The position numbers and the translations under genes were made by a program. 61,916 nucleotides of DNA from UBA8914 sp034002905 (GTDB lineage: Bacteria; Pseudomonadota; Alphaproteobacteria; UBA9219), in assembly GCA_034002905.1 (NCBI GenBank), contig JAVEZQ010000011.1, positions 1 through 61,916 of the forward strand, read 5' to 3'. Shown one piece after another: positions 27,466 through 35,618 of this stretch (the first letter of the stretch is position 1; each line of letters starts with the position of its first letter). A model generated the notes under the pieces. That model did not search any database, was not told the origin of the DNA, and saw nothing but the letters and a program-made list of their open reading frames with translations.

Positions 27466-28197
27466 TTACAACCCGAAACCAATTGTGTGCATGTGGGCGA
27501 TCTGGCCCAATCCGGCAGGCGCAAGACGGCTCCGGATGTCCGCAACATTATTGATAACATTCGTCATATTTTGCAGAACCAGATCAATGTTCATCGTTTG
27601 GGTTATGATCCTGTTGTCGGCAGTATTCATGATCACGTTAGAAAAAGCCCCTGCTGATGTTTGGTTAATAAACGTCGTTTGTCCCTGACTGTTCGAAATC
27701 ACAAGACCGGACCCATTTTCCATAACCTTGACTTCGGTTCCATGCGGAATGTTCTCTTGGATGACTTCGGAAGAACTTGAGGCGACGAAACCCGAATTCC
27801 CCTGTGATTTGGGCAAGGACTCATTGACCGCTTGCTGAACAGAATCGTGTATTGAATCAGTATGTTGCAAGACGAGCGATCGGACGAACATAAGGGCCCC
27901 GTCAATCTGGGATTTGATGTCAACAGCAAAACGGAAGATCATGCCCGTGGGATCGATAAAGCCGCCCCGGACATCCCCCATATCGGCATCAGCGACTTCG
28001 ATAGCGCCCGCAAGATCAAGCTCGCTGGGCTCCAACAAAATGGCGGCCACCTTCGCGGCATTCTCTGAATGAACCACTGGCGACGATGTATGCCGTTTAG
28101 CAGCTTCAGAGGGTGTTGCCGCCACAAGCACAAGCATCAGCGTTAGCAATGGCAACATCATGGATTGAAGGGCCGCGTGCGTATTTTTTGTTTTCAT
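27466..28197 (-). CDS. Secreted Fap-operon protein (FapE-position), GG-motif bearing
   Basis: The product is 243 residues with a signal peptide ending near PSEAA. Residues about 60-80 contain ADADMGDVRGGFIDP, which resembles the double-glycine processing site that C39 peptidases cut. The rest is polar, rich in Asn, Gln, Ser and Val, with ISNSQGQTTFINQTSAG and NTADNRIITQTMNIDL giving alternating polar/hydrophobic strands. It lies between the C39 peptidase gene and the FapF-like gene, the position of fapE in Pseudomonas. Direct similarity to FapE cannot be judged by eye, so the label is positional. It shares the MNTxxN(N/R) pattern with the small protein at 29133. Confidence 0.6.
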   Translation of the reverse strand: MKTKNTHAALQSMMLPLLTLMLVLVAATPSEAAKRHTSSPVVHSENAAKVAAILLEPSELDLAGAIEVADADMGDVRGGFIDPTGMIFRFAVDIKSQIDGALMFVRSLVLQHTDSIHDSVQQAVNESLPKSQGNSGFVASSSSEVIQENIPHGTEVKVMENGSGLVISNSQGQTTFINQTSAGAFSNVIMNTADNRIITQTMNIDLVLQNMTNVINNVADIRSRLAPAGLGQIAHMHTIGFGL

Positions 28198-28239
28198 AGT
28201 GCACCTCCAAAGTTGGGGAAACGATCCAAGGCCGTTTCT

Positions 28240-29073
28240 TTATGGCGATAAAGTCGACGTGAGTTGCTGATTAATCCCACCAAGAATGTCCGTTGTAACA
28301 GGGGCGATCTGCCACTGAATCGGTTGCAATGCGGTATTGTCCATGCCGCGATATTCCGCCTGCGAAGGAGTCACCATCGTGTGGGCGTATGTCCATTCTT
28401 TGTCGTTGTCAAAGAAACTGCGGGCGATCCTAGCTTTGTTCGATACGATCAACGCAATGCCGTTCCACATTGATACAAACTTTTCCCGCGCCAAAATAAC
28501 ATTGCCGCGATTGGGATCACCAATCAAGACACGACCACCCTTCACGCTTTTAACAACAACAAAATGGTTGTAACCGTTCTCACGGATGAGGGCGATAAAG
28601 GGGACCTTGTTCTTTTCGATGACATCAAGCTTGACCTTAAATCCCGCCGCGTTAAACCCCTTTGTCTTGAGATAGTTCCGCATATCGAGAAGAGAGAACC
28701 CTTCCTTTCGGATTTTTTCTTTGTTTCCAGACTCGAACATAGCCTTAAAGATAGAACCTTCTGATGTCTTCGTCTGATAGACGTAGCTAAGCAATGTCGA
28801 AAGCGCAGCAGAACCACAGCTATAATCCAGAGCCTGCTTTTTAACTGTGCTGAACGGGAGATCTCGCCAACTCACGACGGGAACGTCCAAAGACTCCCTT
28901 TTTCCGTTGCTGATCGCCGCTGACGAAATTCCTAGCTCCTGCTCGGGAAAGCTGGCGGCAATGATGTCCTGCCGGACGATCACATCCTCAGATGCCTGAG
29001 CAGGAAGGCCACGAAAAGCCACCGTCATAAACGCGACGCCAATAAGACATACAATTTGGGTTTTGCTTTTCAT
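28240..29073 (-). CDS. Secreted C39-family peptidase (FapD-like)
   Basis: The product is 277 residues with an N-terminal signal peptide (ends near AQASED). The peptidase domain spans about residues 65-215: the catalytic Cys is in LDYSCGSAALSTLL, the His in GYNHFVVVKS and the Asp in IGDPNRGNV. C39 peptidases usually sit on ABC exporters and cut leaders after Gly-Gly. The stand-alone periplasmic form is characteristic of FapD, needed for Fap amyloid export. The C-terminal 60 residues are an extra, non-catalytic tail. Co-operonic proteins at 27466 and 29133 carry GG-like motifs that could be its substrates. Confidence 0.85.
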   Translation of the reverse strand: MKSKTQIVCLIGVAFMTVAFRGLPAQASEDVIVRQDIIAASFPEQELGISSAAISNGKRESLDVPVVSWRDLPFSTVKKQALDYSCGSAALSTLLSYVYQTKTSEGSIFKAMFESGNKEKIRKEGFSLLDMRNYLKTKGFNAAGFKVKLDVIEKNKVPFIALIRENGYNHFVVVKSVKGGRVLIGDPNRGNVILAREKFVSMWNGIALIVSNKARIARSFFDNDKEWTYAHTMVTPSQAEYRGMDNTALQPIQWQIAPVTTDILGGINQQLTSTLSP

Positions 29074-29097
29074 GGCTTTCTCTCCTTTATTATTTCT

Positions 29098-29126
29098 CGC
29101 GTGCGCCCCGAGGGGAGACGCACGCG
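29098..29126 (-). other. GC-rich hairpin before the C39 peptidase gene
   Basis: CGCGTGCG and CGCACGCG pair, with inner CCCC/GGGG able to extend the stem. It fills the gap between the 129-residue protein gene and the peptidase ribosome-binding site. No T-run follows, so an mRNA processing or stabilising role is more likely than termination. Confidence 0.55.
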
Positions 29127-29132
29127 ATGTTC

Positions 29133-29522
29133 TTATGGAGATGGTAGTACCTGCACGTTGAAGCTGACTGCCGAATTGACGGTAGAGTTGTTACCTGTGT
29201 TCATGACATAGCTGCCAAAACCGCCGAAATTTTCGCCGACATTGATAGCGCCATTTGACAGGTTACCGCCAACATTCAGAGAATTGCCGGTCGTAGCCGA
29301 TGACAAGGACTGAGAAGAAGACAGCGTGTTAATAGCCGCCGCACCCCGATCCTTGCCCATCTCGTCCTGTGACAACAATTCGTCGCCAAAGGCCGAAAGG
29401 ACGACTTCGTCCGTATCCGGCACCGTTGGTGTCTCCGCTGCCCATCCGACTGTGTTGCCGGAAAAGAAAACGACGCCCCCAACAATCAGAAGCTTCAACA
29501 TCTTGTGTCCAAGATTTTTCAT
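29133..29522 (-). CDS. Small secreted Asn/Gly/Ser-rich protein of the Fap-like operon
   Basis: The product is 129 residues with GGCAGGAGG before the ATG and a signal peptide ending near VGWAAE. After an acidic stretch comes LLSQDEMGKDRGAAAINT, similar in layout to the GG-type motif of the protein at 27466 (acidic residues, Met-Gly, Arg-Gly). The mature part, from about residue 60, is NSLNVGGNLSNGAINVGENF and YVMNTGNNSTVNSAVSFNV, with no Cys and few charges: composition expected of an amyloid nucleator or minor subunit (FapB-like). Position directly after the repetitive subunit supports this. No family recognised. Confidence 0.6.
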   Translation of the reverse strand: MKNLGHKMLKLLIVGGVVFFSGNTVGWAAETPTVPDTDEVVLSAFGDELLSQDEMGKDRGAAAINTLSSSQSLSSATTGNSLNVGGNLSNGAINVGENFGGFGSYVMNTGNNSTVNSAVSFNVQVLPSP

Positions 29523-29601
29523 GTGAGCCTCCTGCCTTTCAACCGGCTGTTGACGGGATTGCCGGAGCGCCCTGCCCTTATGTCAAGACACTCCGAAGTG
29601 A

Positions 29602-29627
29602 GGCGTGGGCCATACTCGACCCACGCC
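29602..29627 (-). other. Hairpin after the repetitive subunit gene
   Basis: GGCGTGGG and CCCACGCC form an 8-bp stem around a ten-base loop, right after the stop of the repetitive subunit. No T-run follows on the minus strand. It would protect the 3' end of the upstream message and favour high subunit levels. Confidence 0.5.
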
Positions 29628-29636
29628 CCAATCCCA

Positions 29637-30980
29637 TTACAGTCCGCCGTTGAGTTGGATGGTCATGCCCACGGCGCTGACGCCTGCCGTGTTGATGCCC
29701 GTCTGGCTTTGCGCCGAGAAGATACCGGAACCCGACATCGACTGGCTGTTCACGGTACCTGTTGTCACTTTCGCAGCGATGCCACCCGAAGAGTCATCTT
29801 CGATTTCGCCACCGCCCATGACCATGACATTGGTGCCAGAAACAGCCGAAGCCAGCATTTGGTTCGAAACAACTTCGTTGTGCTGGATGTCAACACTCGT
29901 GTTGAATGTGTCGTCATCACTGGCGTACGAAGCCGAGTTATACGACCCCATTGTGTCGTTGCTCGAGTTTGCCGTCATGCTGTTTGACATATCATGCGAG
30001 TCGGTCGTGTTTGTCGTTTGAGAGTTCGACAGCGAGTTGCCAGAGGCAATATTCGTTGTCTTGTTCTCATTAACGTTTGTATTCACGTCCGTGTCGATGT
30101 CTGTCTCTGTTTTTGTATAAGAATTGCTCTCGCTATTGTAAGAGCCGTTCGTATCAGCACTCGATGCAGAGTTATACGAATTCGACGTGTTTGTCGTATC
30201 CGTATCTGACAGTGAGTTACCAGAAGCGACATTGGTTGTCTTTTCGACATCCGTGTCAATTTCCGTCTCGTTCTTCACATACGCATTGTTCTCGGTGTTA
30301 TAAGAACCATTCGTATCAGCACTTGAGCTGGAGAACGAGTTCCCAGAGTTTGTTGTATTGGTCGTATCCGTATCGGACAGCGAGTTACCGGACGCGACGT
30401 TTGTTGTCTTTGTTGCATCGATGTCCGTTTCAACTTCCGTCTCGTTCTTCACGTATGAATTGCTCTCGGTGTTGTAAGAGCCATTCGTATCAGCACTTGA
30501 CGCCGTGTTATTGGAGTCACTCATTGTCTTGGTTTCTGTTTCTGTGTTAGACAAAGAATTGCCGGACGCGATGTTTGTTGTCTTTGTTGCATCGATGTCC
30601 GTGTCAACTTCTGTCTCATTCTTCGTGTACGAATTGCTCTCGGTGTTGTTAGAGCCGTTCGTGTTGCCCGAGTCAGCCGTAACATTCTTCGTAGCATTCA
30701 CGTCCGTGTCATTCACCGTATTGCCTGACGCGATATTGGTTGTCTTATCAACATCGGTATCAATGTCTGTCTCATTTTTTGTGTACGCGTTGCTCTCGGT
30801 GTTGTTAGAGCCGTTCGTGTTGCCAACATCAACATCGGCATCAACATCGGTGTTGTATTGCGTCGCTTGTAAGGTTGACGAGTCATCAACATCATTACCG
30901 TTTGCATCCAACGCATAGCCGGGAACAGCCCCGAAAAGCAAGAATGCACTAACCGCTGTGCTTAAGAGTATTTTTTTCAT
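29637..30980 (-). CDS. Repetitive Asn/Ser/Thr-rich secreted protein, candidate amyloid (FapC-like)
   Basis: The product is 447 residues with GGGAGGATAAC before the ATG and a signal peptide ending in GYA. Residues about 53-320 hold five repeats of 54-60 residues, each with TTN(I/V)ASGN and NGS(Y/N)N(T/S)E then (S/A)Y(T/V)K(N/T)ET followed by a D-T-D rich strand. The C-terminal 90 residues are a distinct, Gly/Ser-rich region ending GMTIQLNGGL. The protein has no Cys, so it lacks the CxxC seen near the end of Pseudomonas FapC. Repeats of polar uncharged residues flanking valine strands are a hallmark of functional amyloids. First gene of the operon and downstream of tandem CtrA-like boxes. Alternatively it could be a non-amyloid adhesin. 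Confidence 0.7.
   Translation of the reverse strand: MKKILLSTAVSAFLLFGAVPGYALDANGNDVDDSSTLQATQYNTDVDADVDVGNTNGSNNTESNAYTKNETDIDTDVDKTTNIASGNTVNDTDVNATKNVTADSGNTNGSNNTESNSYTKNETEVDTDIDATKTTNIASGNSLSNTETETKTMSDSNNTASSADTNGSYNTESNSYVKNETEVETDIDATKTTNVASGNSLSDTDTTNTTNSGNSFSSSSADTNGSYNTENNAYVKNETEIDTDVEKTTNVASGNSLSDTDTTNTSNSYNSASSADTNGSYNSESNSYTKTETDIDTDVNTNVNENKTTNIASGNSLSNSQTTNTTDSHDMSNSMTANSSNDTMGSYNSASYASDDDTFNTSVDIQHNEVVSNQMLASAVSGTNVMVMGGGEIEDDSSGGIAAKVTTGTVNSQSMSGSGIFSAQSQTGINTAGVSAVGMTIQLNGGL
30021..30824 (-). repeat. Five imperfect 160-180-bp tandem repeats inside the FapC-like gene
   Basis: The DNA repeats encode the 54, 58, 56 and 60 residue periods read from successive TTN(I/V)ASGN blocks at residues 80, 134, 192, 248 and 308. 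Third-codon differences are common, so the array is not recent, yet still open to recombination-driven length change. Confidence 0.85.
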
Positions 30981-31066
30981 GTTATCCTCCCGCGTTTAGG
31001 TGTTTGAACTCAATTCGTAGCAAATTTATCACACTTGCAACTTAGACTAACAAACCGGTAGAAAAC

Positions 31067-31092
31067 TTAACGGTTCATTAACTGTCGGTTAA
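31067..31092. promoter_or_regulatory. Tandem CtrA-type boxes upstream of the Fap-like operon
   Basis: Three TTAA blocks at 31067, 31078 and 31089 are each separated by exactly seven bases, giving two overlapping TTAA-N7-TTAA sites; the first ends TTAAC, the full consensus. They lie 87-112 bases before the ATG of the repetitive subunit, a usual distance for a CtrA-controlled promoter. The rest of the 30981-31660 gap (680 bases) is AT-rich and contains no gene I can support; it should also hold the promoter of the divergent Cache gene. Confidence 0.65.
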
Positions 31093-31660
31093 GCGAAACA
31101 CACACCCTTTTGATTGTCAATCTCGTTAAATAGGATTCATCCAGTATCCAAAATTATTCCTTTTTGAACTATTCTCTCAGAATGATTTTATTATTATTCC
31201 AATACTATTCATGCGATGCAAAAGGGATTCATCATCGGCATATTTCTACGCTATTTCAATATGGCAGCTTGTATTCAGGCTGGATGTCGGAGAAGTGGGA
31301 TAAAACATTCATAACGGAGGTCTCTTTCCCTTATTGACCTGCGCCCCATAGTGGAATTACGAAATTTTCGTTCGTAACATCTTAACAAGATGGCGACTGT
31401 ATAACGGATTCATGAAATCTTAGCGCATCATAAGTCCTTTTTGAGAATGATTCTCCACTCCCCATTCAACATATTGCAGACCTTAAACATCTCGAGGTGT
31501 GACATTTCTACAATACTCCCCGTATCGAGTGCAGAATTGTTTTCTGGATAGATATTTACACACAATTAACTACAAATATGACATCTATATCGCTGCCTAA
31601 GTCGGGGGGCTTACCACACAGATGGCCTGACACGTGTCAAACCAACACAAGGATATACAA

Positions 31661-32131
31661 ATGTTTAGCTTAAAAATTGTGAAATCGACGCTCGCCCTAC
31701 TTGCCTTAACGTTATGTCTTTCATCGCCTGCAATGGCCGCAGCAGAACGCGGCACAAAAGAAGAAGCCAAGGCTTTGGTCGAACGCGCCGCTGCTTATCT
31801 GCGCGAAAACGGCAAAGAAAAGGCTGCTGCCGAGTTTAACAAGCCCGATGGCAAGTTCACGGACCGTGACCTCTATGTCTTTGCAATGAGCATGGACGGT
31901 ATTCGTCTGGCCCACGGTAAAAACCAGAAGCTGGTTGGCCTTTCCATCGAAGACTTCAAGGATGTGGACGACAAGCCTTACGGCAAGGAAATCATGGACC
32001 TTGGCCGTGGTGCAGGTTCAGGCTGGGTAGACTATAAGTTCACAGATCCCCTGACCAAGAAGATTGCAGAAAAGACCTCTTACGTATTGCGTGAAGGCGA
32101 CGTTGTGATCGCAGCTGGCGCATATAAGTAA
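31661..32131 (+). CDS. Secreted single-Cache-domain protein
   Basis: The product is 156 residues from the ATG at 31661, with AAGGA eight bases upstream. The signal peptide ends near AMAAAERG. The rest is one small Cache domain (sCache_2 type): an N-terminal helix with EAKALVERAAAYLRENG, then LYVFAMSMDGIRLAHG, and the strand pair GSGWVDYKFTDPLTKK and KTSYVLREGDVVIAAGAY. Such domains usually sit in sensor proteins and bind small acids; the soluble form is also common in proteobacteria. The next gene is a chemoreceptor without such a domain of its own, so a binding-protein role for that receptor is possible but unproven. Confidence 0.8.
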   Translation: MFSLKIVKSTLALLALTLCLSSPAMAAAERGTKEEAKALVERAAAYLRENGKEKAAAEFNKPDGKFTDRDLYVFAMSMDGIRLAHGKNQKLVGLSIEDFKDVDDKPYGKEIMDLGRGAGSGWVDYKFTDPLTKKIAEKTSYVLREGDVVIAAGAYK

Positions 32132-32287
32132 AAAAGAAGCGGACCCAGACTCCGGCGCATTCTTCGCAGAAAGCATGGCCGGAGCCTGAGTTTGCACCAT
32201 AAGATCTCGTCTCCTTAACTGGCTTTTTTCCCGCCTTCCTTGTCCCCCACACGAATTAATCTTTTAATCACGGTCAGGAATACTCCC

Positions 32288-33988
32288 ATGTCCTCTCGCT
32301 TCACCTTGCCCTTCAAATGGAAAATTCTCATCGCACCCGTTGTGGTTATCTTTTTTGTTGTTGCGTTGTCTCTTGTTTCGTTTCAGGCGCTAACCAGCCA
32401 ACAGTCGGCGTTAAACCAGATTGTTGAAGGCAGTTTCGTTGAGAAAGAAAAGGCAACAGACATCGTCCGCGCTGTCAAGGATGTGGATGCCAGCCTCCTT
32501 GGTCTTTTATCGTTGCAAATTGCGGGAGCCAGTGACGAAAAAGTGCAACGGTCATCGAAGGCAGCACAAGAAAAAATTGCCGCCTTAAAAACACTGTTCC
32601 AATCGCTGGGTGATAGCGCTAAGGACAAGCCAGAAGCCGAACAAAAACGTCTGTCAGAAATTCAAACTGAAATTGATGGATATCTCAACCTTGTCGGTCG
32701 CGTATTGGGGATGACCGAAATTGATCAAAACGCGGCATTGACCATGAAGATATCGAAGAACAATATCTATGAACATGCACTTGATAAGCTGATCGCCTAC
32801 GAAAACAACAGCAAGGACTCCGTCTCAACCGTTTATGCAAGAGCAAAGAACGAAGCGGGCCATACCGAAAAACTATTCCTCCTGATCTGCGCTGCATCGG
32901 TCCTGATTTCGATCGTCGTAACGTGGACCATGACATCGTCGCTTAGCCACACGCTCAACGAACTTTCTTCTGTCATGATTAAAGTTTCAGAGGGTGACCA
33001 TACGGCAGTTGTTCCCGCGACAAGCCTTAAAGACGAGATTGGCACGATGGCGCGAGCCTTGGCTGTCTTTAAGCAAAATACGCTTGAAATGGAAAATCTG
33101 CGCAAGGAGCAGGAAAGCAACCGCGTTAAGGCAGAGGAAGACAAACGCGCTATGCTCAGCACGCTTGCAGACAATTTCGATGCGGAAGTGAACAGCTCCG
33201 TCGGGGAAGTTTCCTCTTCTGCGCAAGTCTTGCAACAAAATGCCACAAATCTTTCGGCAGCTGCCGAGCAGACAAAAAACCAGTCACAGAAAGTCGAAGA
33301 GTCAACACGCAGCGCCGCCAGCAATATTTCGGCTGCTTCTGCTGCTGCCGAAGAACTTGCCGCCTCGATCCGCGAGATCACGCAACAGGTCGGAAACTCC
33401 GCTCGTGTGACTCAGGAAGCCGTATCCGAAGTCAATCAAACGAACGCCACCATAGCAAGCCTTACGCAGGCGACGGAGAAGATCGGAACGGTTGTCCAGC
33501 TTATTCAGGAAATCGCATCACAAACCAACTTGCTCGCCCTTAATGCCACGATTGAAGCCGCACGTGCTGGCGAAGCGGGCAAAGGGTTTGCTGTCGTTGC
33601 TTCGGAAGTCAAGGCTCTCGCCAATCAAACATCGAAGGCGACTGACGAAATCACAGCACAGATCACGCATGTGCAGCGGGAAACAACCAATTCGGTTACG
33701 GCCATGAATGGTGTAGGCAAGACCATTGCTCATCTCAACGAGATTGCCGCCACGATCGCAGCAGCAGTCGAGGAACAATCCGCCGCGACGCAGGAGATTT
33801 CCCGTAGCGTTCTGGAAGCCTCCGACAGCACGCAAACCGTCGTTCAGGCTATTGGCGAGGTCCACAACGCTGCAATCCAGACAGAACATGCGGCGGCTGA
33901 TGTTCTTCAAGCTTCATCGAATTTGTCAAAAGATTCCCACAAGCTTAAGGGTTCGGTCGAACATTTCCTTGAAGGATTTAGGGCCTAA
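32288..33988 (+). CDS. Methyl-accepting chemotaxis protein
   Basis: The product is 566 residues from the ATG at 32288, with AGGAA eight bases upstream; the frame is open to 32240 without a good site. One membrane helix near residue 15, a helical periplasmic sensor of about 150 residues (four-helix-bundle type), a second helix near 195 (LFLLICAASVLISIVVTW), a HAMP domain (SEGDHTAVVPATSLKDEIG) and a cytoplasmic signalling hairpin whose tip is EIASQTNLLALNATIEAARAG. The C-terminus has no pentapeptide for CheR tethering. It should report to CheA/CheW, none of which are in this window. The periplasmic ligand is unknown. Confidence 0.92.
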   Translation: MSSRFTLPFKWKILIAPVVVIFFVVALSLVSFQALTSQQSALNQIVEGSFVEKEKATDIVRAVKDVDASLLGLLSLQIAGASDEKVQRSSKAAQEKIAALKTLFQSLGDSAKDKPEAEQKRLSEIQTEIDGYLNLVGRVLGMTEIDQNAALTMKISKNNIYEHALDKLIAYENNSKDSVSTVYARAKNEAGHTEKLFLLICAASVLISIVVTWTMTSSLSHTLNELSSVMIKVSEGDHTAVVPATSLKDEIGTMARALAVFKQNTLEMENLRKEQESNRVKAEEDKRAMLSTLADNFDAEVNSSVGEVSSSAQVLQQNATNLSAAAEQTKNQSQKVEESTRSAASNISAASAAAEELAASIREITQQVGNSARVTQEAVSEVNQTNATIASLTQATEKIGTVVQLIQEIASQTNLLALNATIEAARAGEAGKGFAVVASEVKALANQTSKATDEITAQITHVQRETTNSVTAMNGVGKTIAHLNEIAATIAAAVEEQSAATQEISRSVLEASDSTQTVVQAIGEVHNAAIQTEHAAADVLQASSNLSKDSHKLKGSVEHFLEGFRA

Positions 33989-34005
33989 CAAACGCCTACG
34001 TTATT

Positions 34006-34040
34006 ACGGGGATAATTCATGAAATCACGGTTATCCCCGT
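34006..34040. other. Inverted repeat upstream of dnaB
   Basis: ACGGGGATAA and TTATCCCCGT are perfect 10-bp arms around a 15-base loop, 18 bases beyond the chemoreceptor stop. Without a T-run directly after, it could be a weak terminator or a protein site. It abuts the DnaA-like boxes. Confidence 0.5.
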
Positions 34041-34063
34041 TATTCACAGGCTTGTTTTCCACA
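34040..34063 (+). promoter_or_regulatory. DnaA-like boxes upstream of dnaB
   Basis: TTATTCACA at 34040 matches the DnaA box consensus TTATNCACA exactly, and TTTTCCACA at 34055 differs by one base. Both are in the same direction, 50-75 bases before the dnaB ATG, and suggest DnaA control of helicase expression. Confidence 0.4.
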
Positions 34064-34114
34064 GGGTCTTTTTTGCTTTAGGCAATCGCAATCAGTCCCG
34101 CTATAAAGAACACC

Positions 34115-35617
34115 ATGTCTAGCACGGCTCTTACTCTTTCGCCCCTTCAAGGGGGCTTGGGCGACCTCGCTCTTTCCCGCACTGTTCCGCACAATATAGA
34201 AGCGGAGCAAGCATTGCTTGGCGCAATCTTGGTCAACAACAACGCTTATGAAAAAGTCTCGGACATTCTTGAGCCGGAGCATTTCTATGACCCCGTGCAT
34301 CAGCGTATCTATGGCGCGATCTCAACCCTGATCCAGCGTGGGCAAATCGCAGACCCCAAAACGATGCGGGGGCTGTTTGAAAATGATCCGGCGCTCGCGC
34401 ATGTCGGGGGCGCGCAGTATCTGGGCGATATGGCCGCTAATGTCTTTACCGTCATCAACGCGCATGATTATGGCCAGCTGATCCACGATCTTCACATCCG
34501 TCGCCAATTGATCCTACTTGGCGAAGACACCGTCAACGAAGCCTATGAACAAGGCCTCGACAATCCGCCATCGAAGCAAATCGAGCGAATGGAGCATCGT
34601 CTCTTTGAACTCGCACAAACGGGCGAGATGGATCGGGGTTTTGTCAAACTGGAAAAATCCATCCAGCTTTCGGTCAAAATGGCCGATGACGCCTTTAAGC
34701 GCGACAGTCATGTCACAGGTATCACAACGGGTCTTCGCGATCTGGATCGCAAGCTGGGCGGCTTTCAGCGTTCGGACTTGATTATTCTTGCGGGCCGCCC
34801 GTCGATGGGCAAGACAGCACTGGCAACGAACATCGCCGTCAATGGCGCGAAAGCCTATTTCGAAACGAATGGCAAAGAAGGTGGAGCTGTCGCTTTCTTC
34901 TCGCTCGAAATGTCGGCAGAACAGCTATCGACACGCTTGCTGGGCGACTATTCCTCTGTCCCGTCAGACAAAATCCGGCGCGGCGAAGTCAAACAGGAAG
35001 ACTTCACCAAGTTCGTAGAAACCAGCAAATATCTTGAAAAGTTTCCCCTTTATATCGACGACACGCCGGGCCTGTCGGTTGCCTCCTTGCGCACACGCTC
35101 GCGCCGCCTGAAAAGACTTGTCCCACATTTGGGCCTGATCGTAATCGATTACCTCCAGCTTCTCAGCGGTTCCTCGCGAAATTCTGAAAACCGCGTACAG
35201 GAAGTCTCAGAAATCACGCGTGGTTTGAAGGGACTGGCCAAAGAGCTTGATGTGCCCGTCGTCGCCCTGTCCCAGCTCTCGCGCGCCGTGGAGTCCCGTG
35301 AAGACAAGCATCCACAACTGTCCGACTTGCGTGAATCAGGCTCCATCGAACAAGATGCCGACGTCGTGATGTTTGTGTATCGCGAAGAATACTACCATGC
35401 CCGAAGCGAACCGACACGCCGCGCCGACGAAGGCGAAGACAAGTTTAACGCCCGCTACCAACGCTGGATGGAGCGCGGTGAAGAAGTCATGAATGTGGCC
35501 GAGGTCCTGATTGCCAAGCAACGTCACGGCCCGATTGGCACCGTCCCGCTGCACTTTGATGGTCAATTCACGCGCTTTAGCAATCTGGAGCGACAATTTA
35601 ACGCAATCGAAAGTTAA
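34115..35617 (+). CDS. dnaB: Replicative DNA helicase DnaB
   Basis: The product is 500 residues, usual for alphaproteobacteria. The N-terminal helical domain starts at about residue 22 with PHNIEAEQALLGAIL. The RecA-like motor has Walker A in AGRPSMGKTALATN, the H1a-type SLEMSAEQLSTRLL, Walker B in LIVIDYLQLLSG, and the DnaB signature DLRESGSIEQDADVVMF. It unwinds DNA ahead of the replisome as a hexamer loaded at the origin. No intein or insertion is seen. A GANTC-dense gap directly follows the stop codon, and DnaA-like boxes precede the start. Confidence 0.97.
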   Translation: MSSTALTLSPLQGGLGDLALSRTVPHNIEAEQALLGAILVNNNAYEKVSDILEPEHFYDPVHQRIYGAISTLIQRGQIADPKTMRGLFENDPALAHVGGAQYLGDMAANVFTVINAHDYGQLIHDLHIRRQLILLGEDTVNEAYEQGLDNPPSKQIERMEHRLFELAQTGEMDRGFVKLEKSIQLSVKMADDAFKRDSHVTGITTGLRDLDRKLGGFQRSDLIILAGRPSMGKTALATNIAVNGAKAYFETNGKEGGAVAFFSLEMSAEQLSTRLLGDYSSVPSDKIRRGEVKQEDFTKFVETSKYLEKFPLYIDDTPGLSVASLRTRSRRLKRLVPHLGLIVIDYLQLLSGSSRNSENRVQEVSEITRGLKGLAKELDVPVVALSQLSRAVESREDKHPQLSDLRESGSIEQDADVVMFVYREEYYHARSEPTRRADEGEDKFNARYQRWMERGEEVMNVAEVLIAKQRHGPIGTVPLHFDGQFTRFSNLERQFNAIES

Positions 35618-35618
35618 C

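Noticed and set aside
30021..30824. Regular repeats considered as a CRISPR array
   Set aside because: The period is 160-180 bp, repeats are in frame and imperfect, and there are no short identical repeats with unique spacers.
30981..31660. Sigma-54-type promoter in the long gap before the Fap-like operon
   Set aside because: No GG-N10-GC core with the usual TGGCAC/TTGC flanks was found.
34006..34063. DnaA-like boxes considered as a replication origin
   Set aside because: Only one exact and one near box, no long AT-rich unwinding region, and none of the genes usually found at alphaproteobacterial origins nearby.
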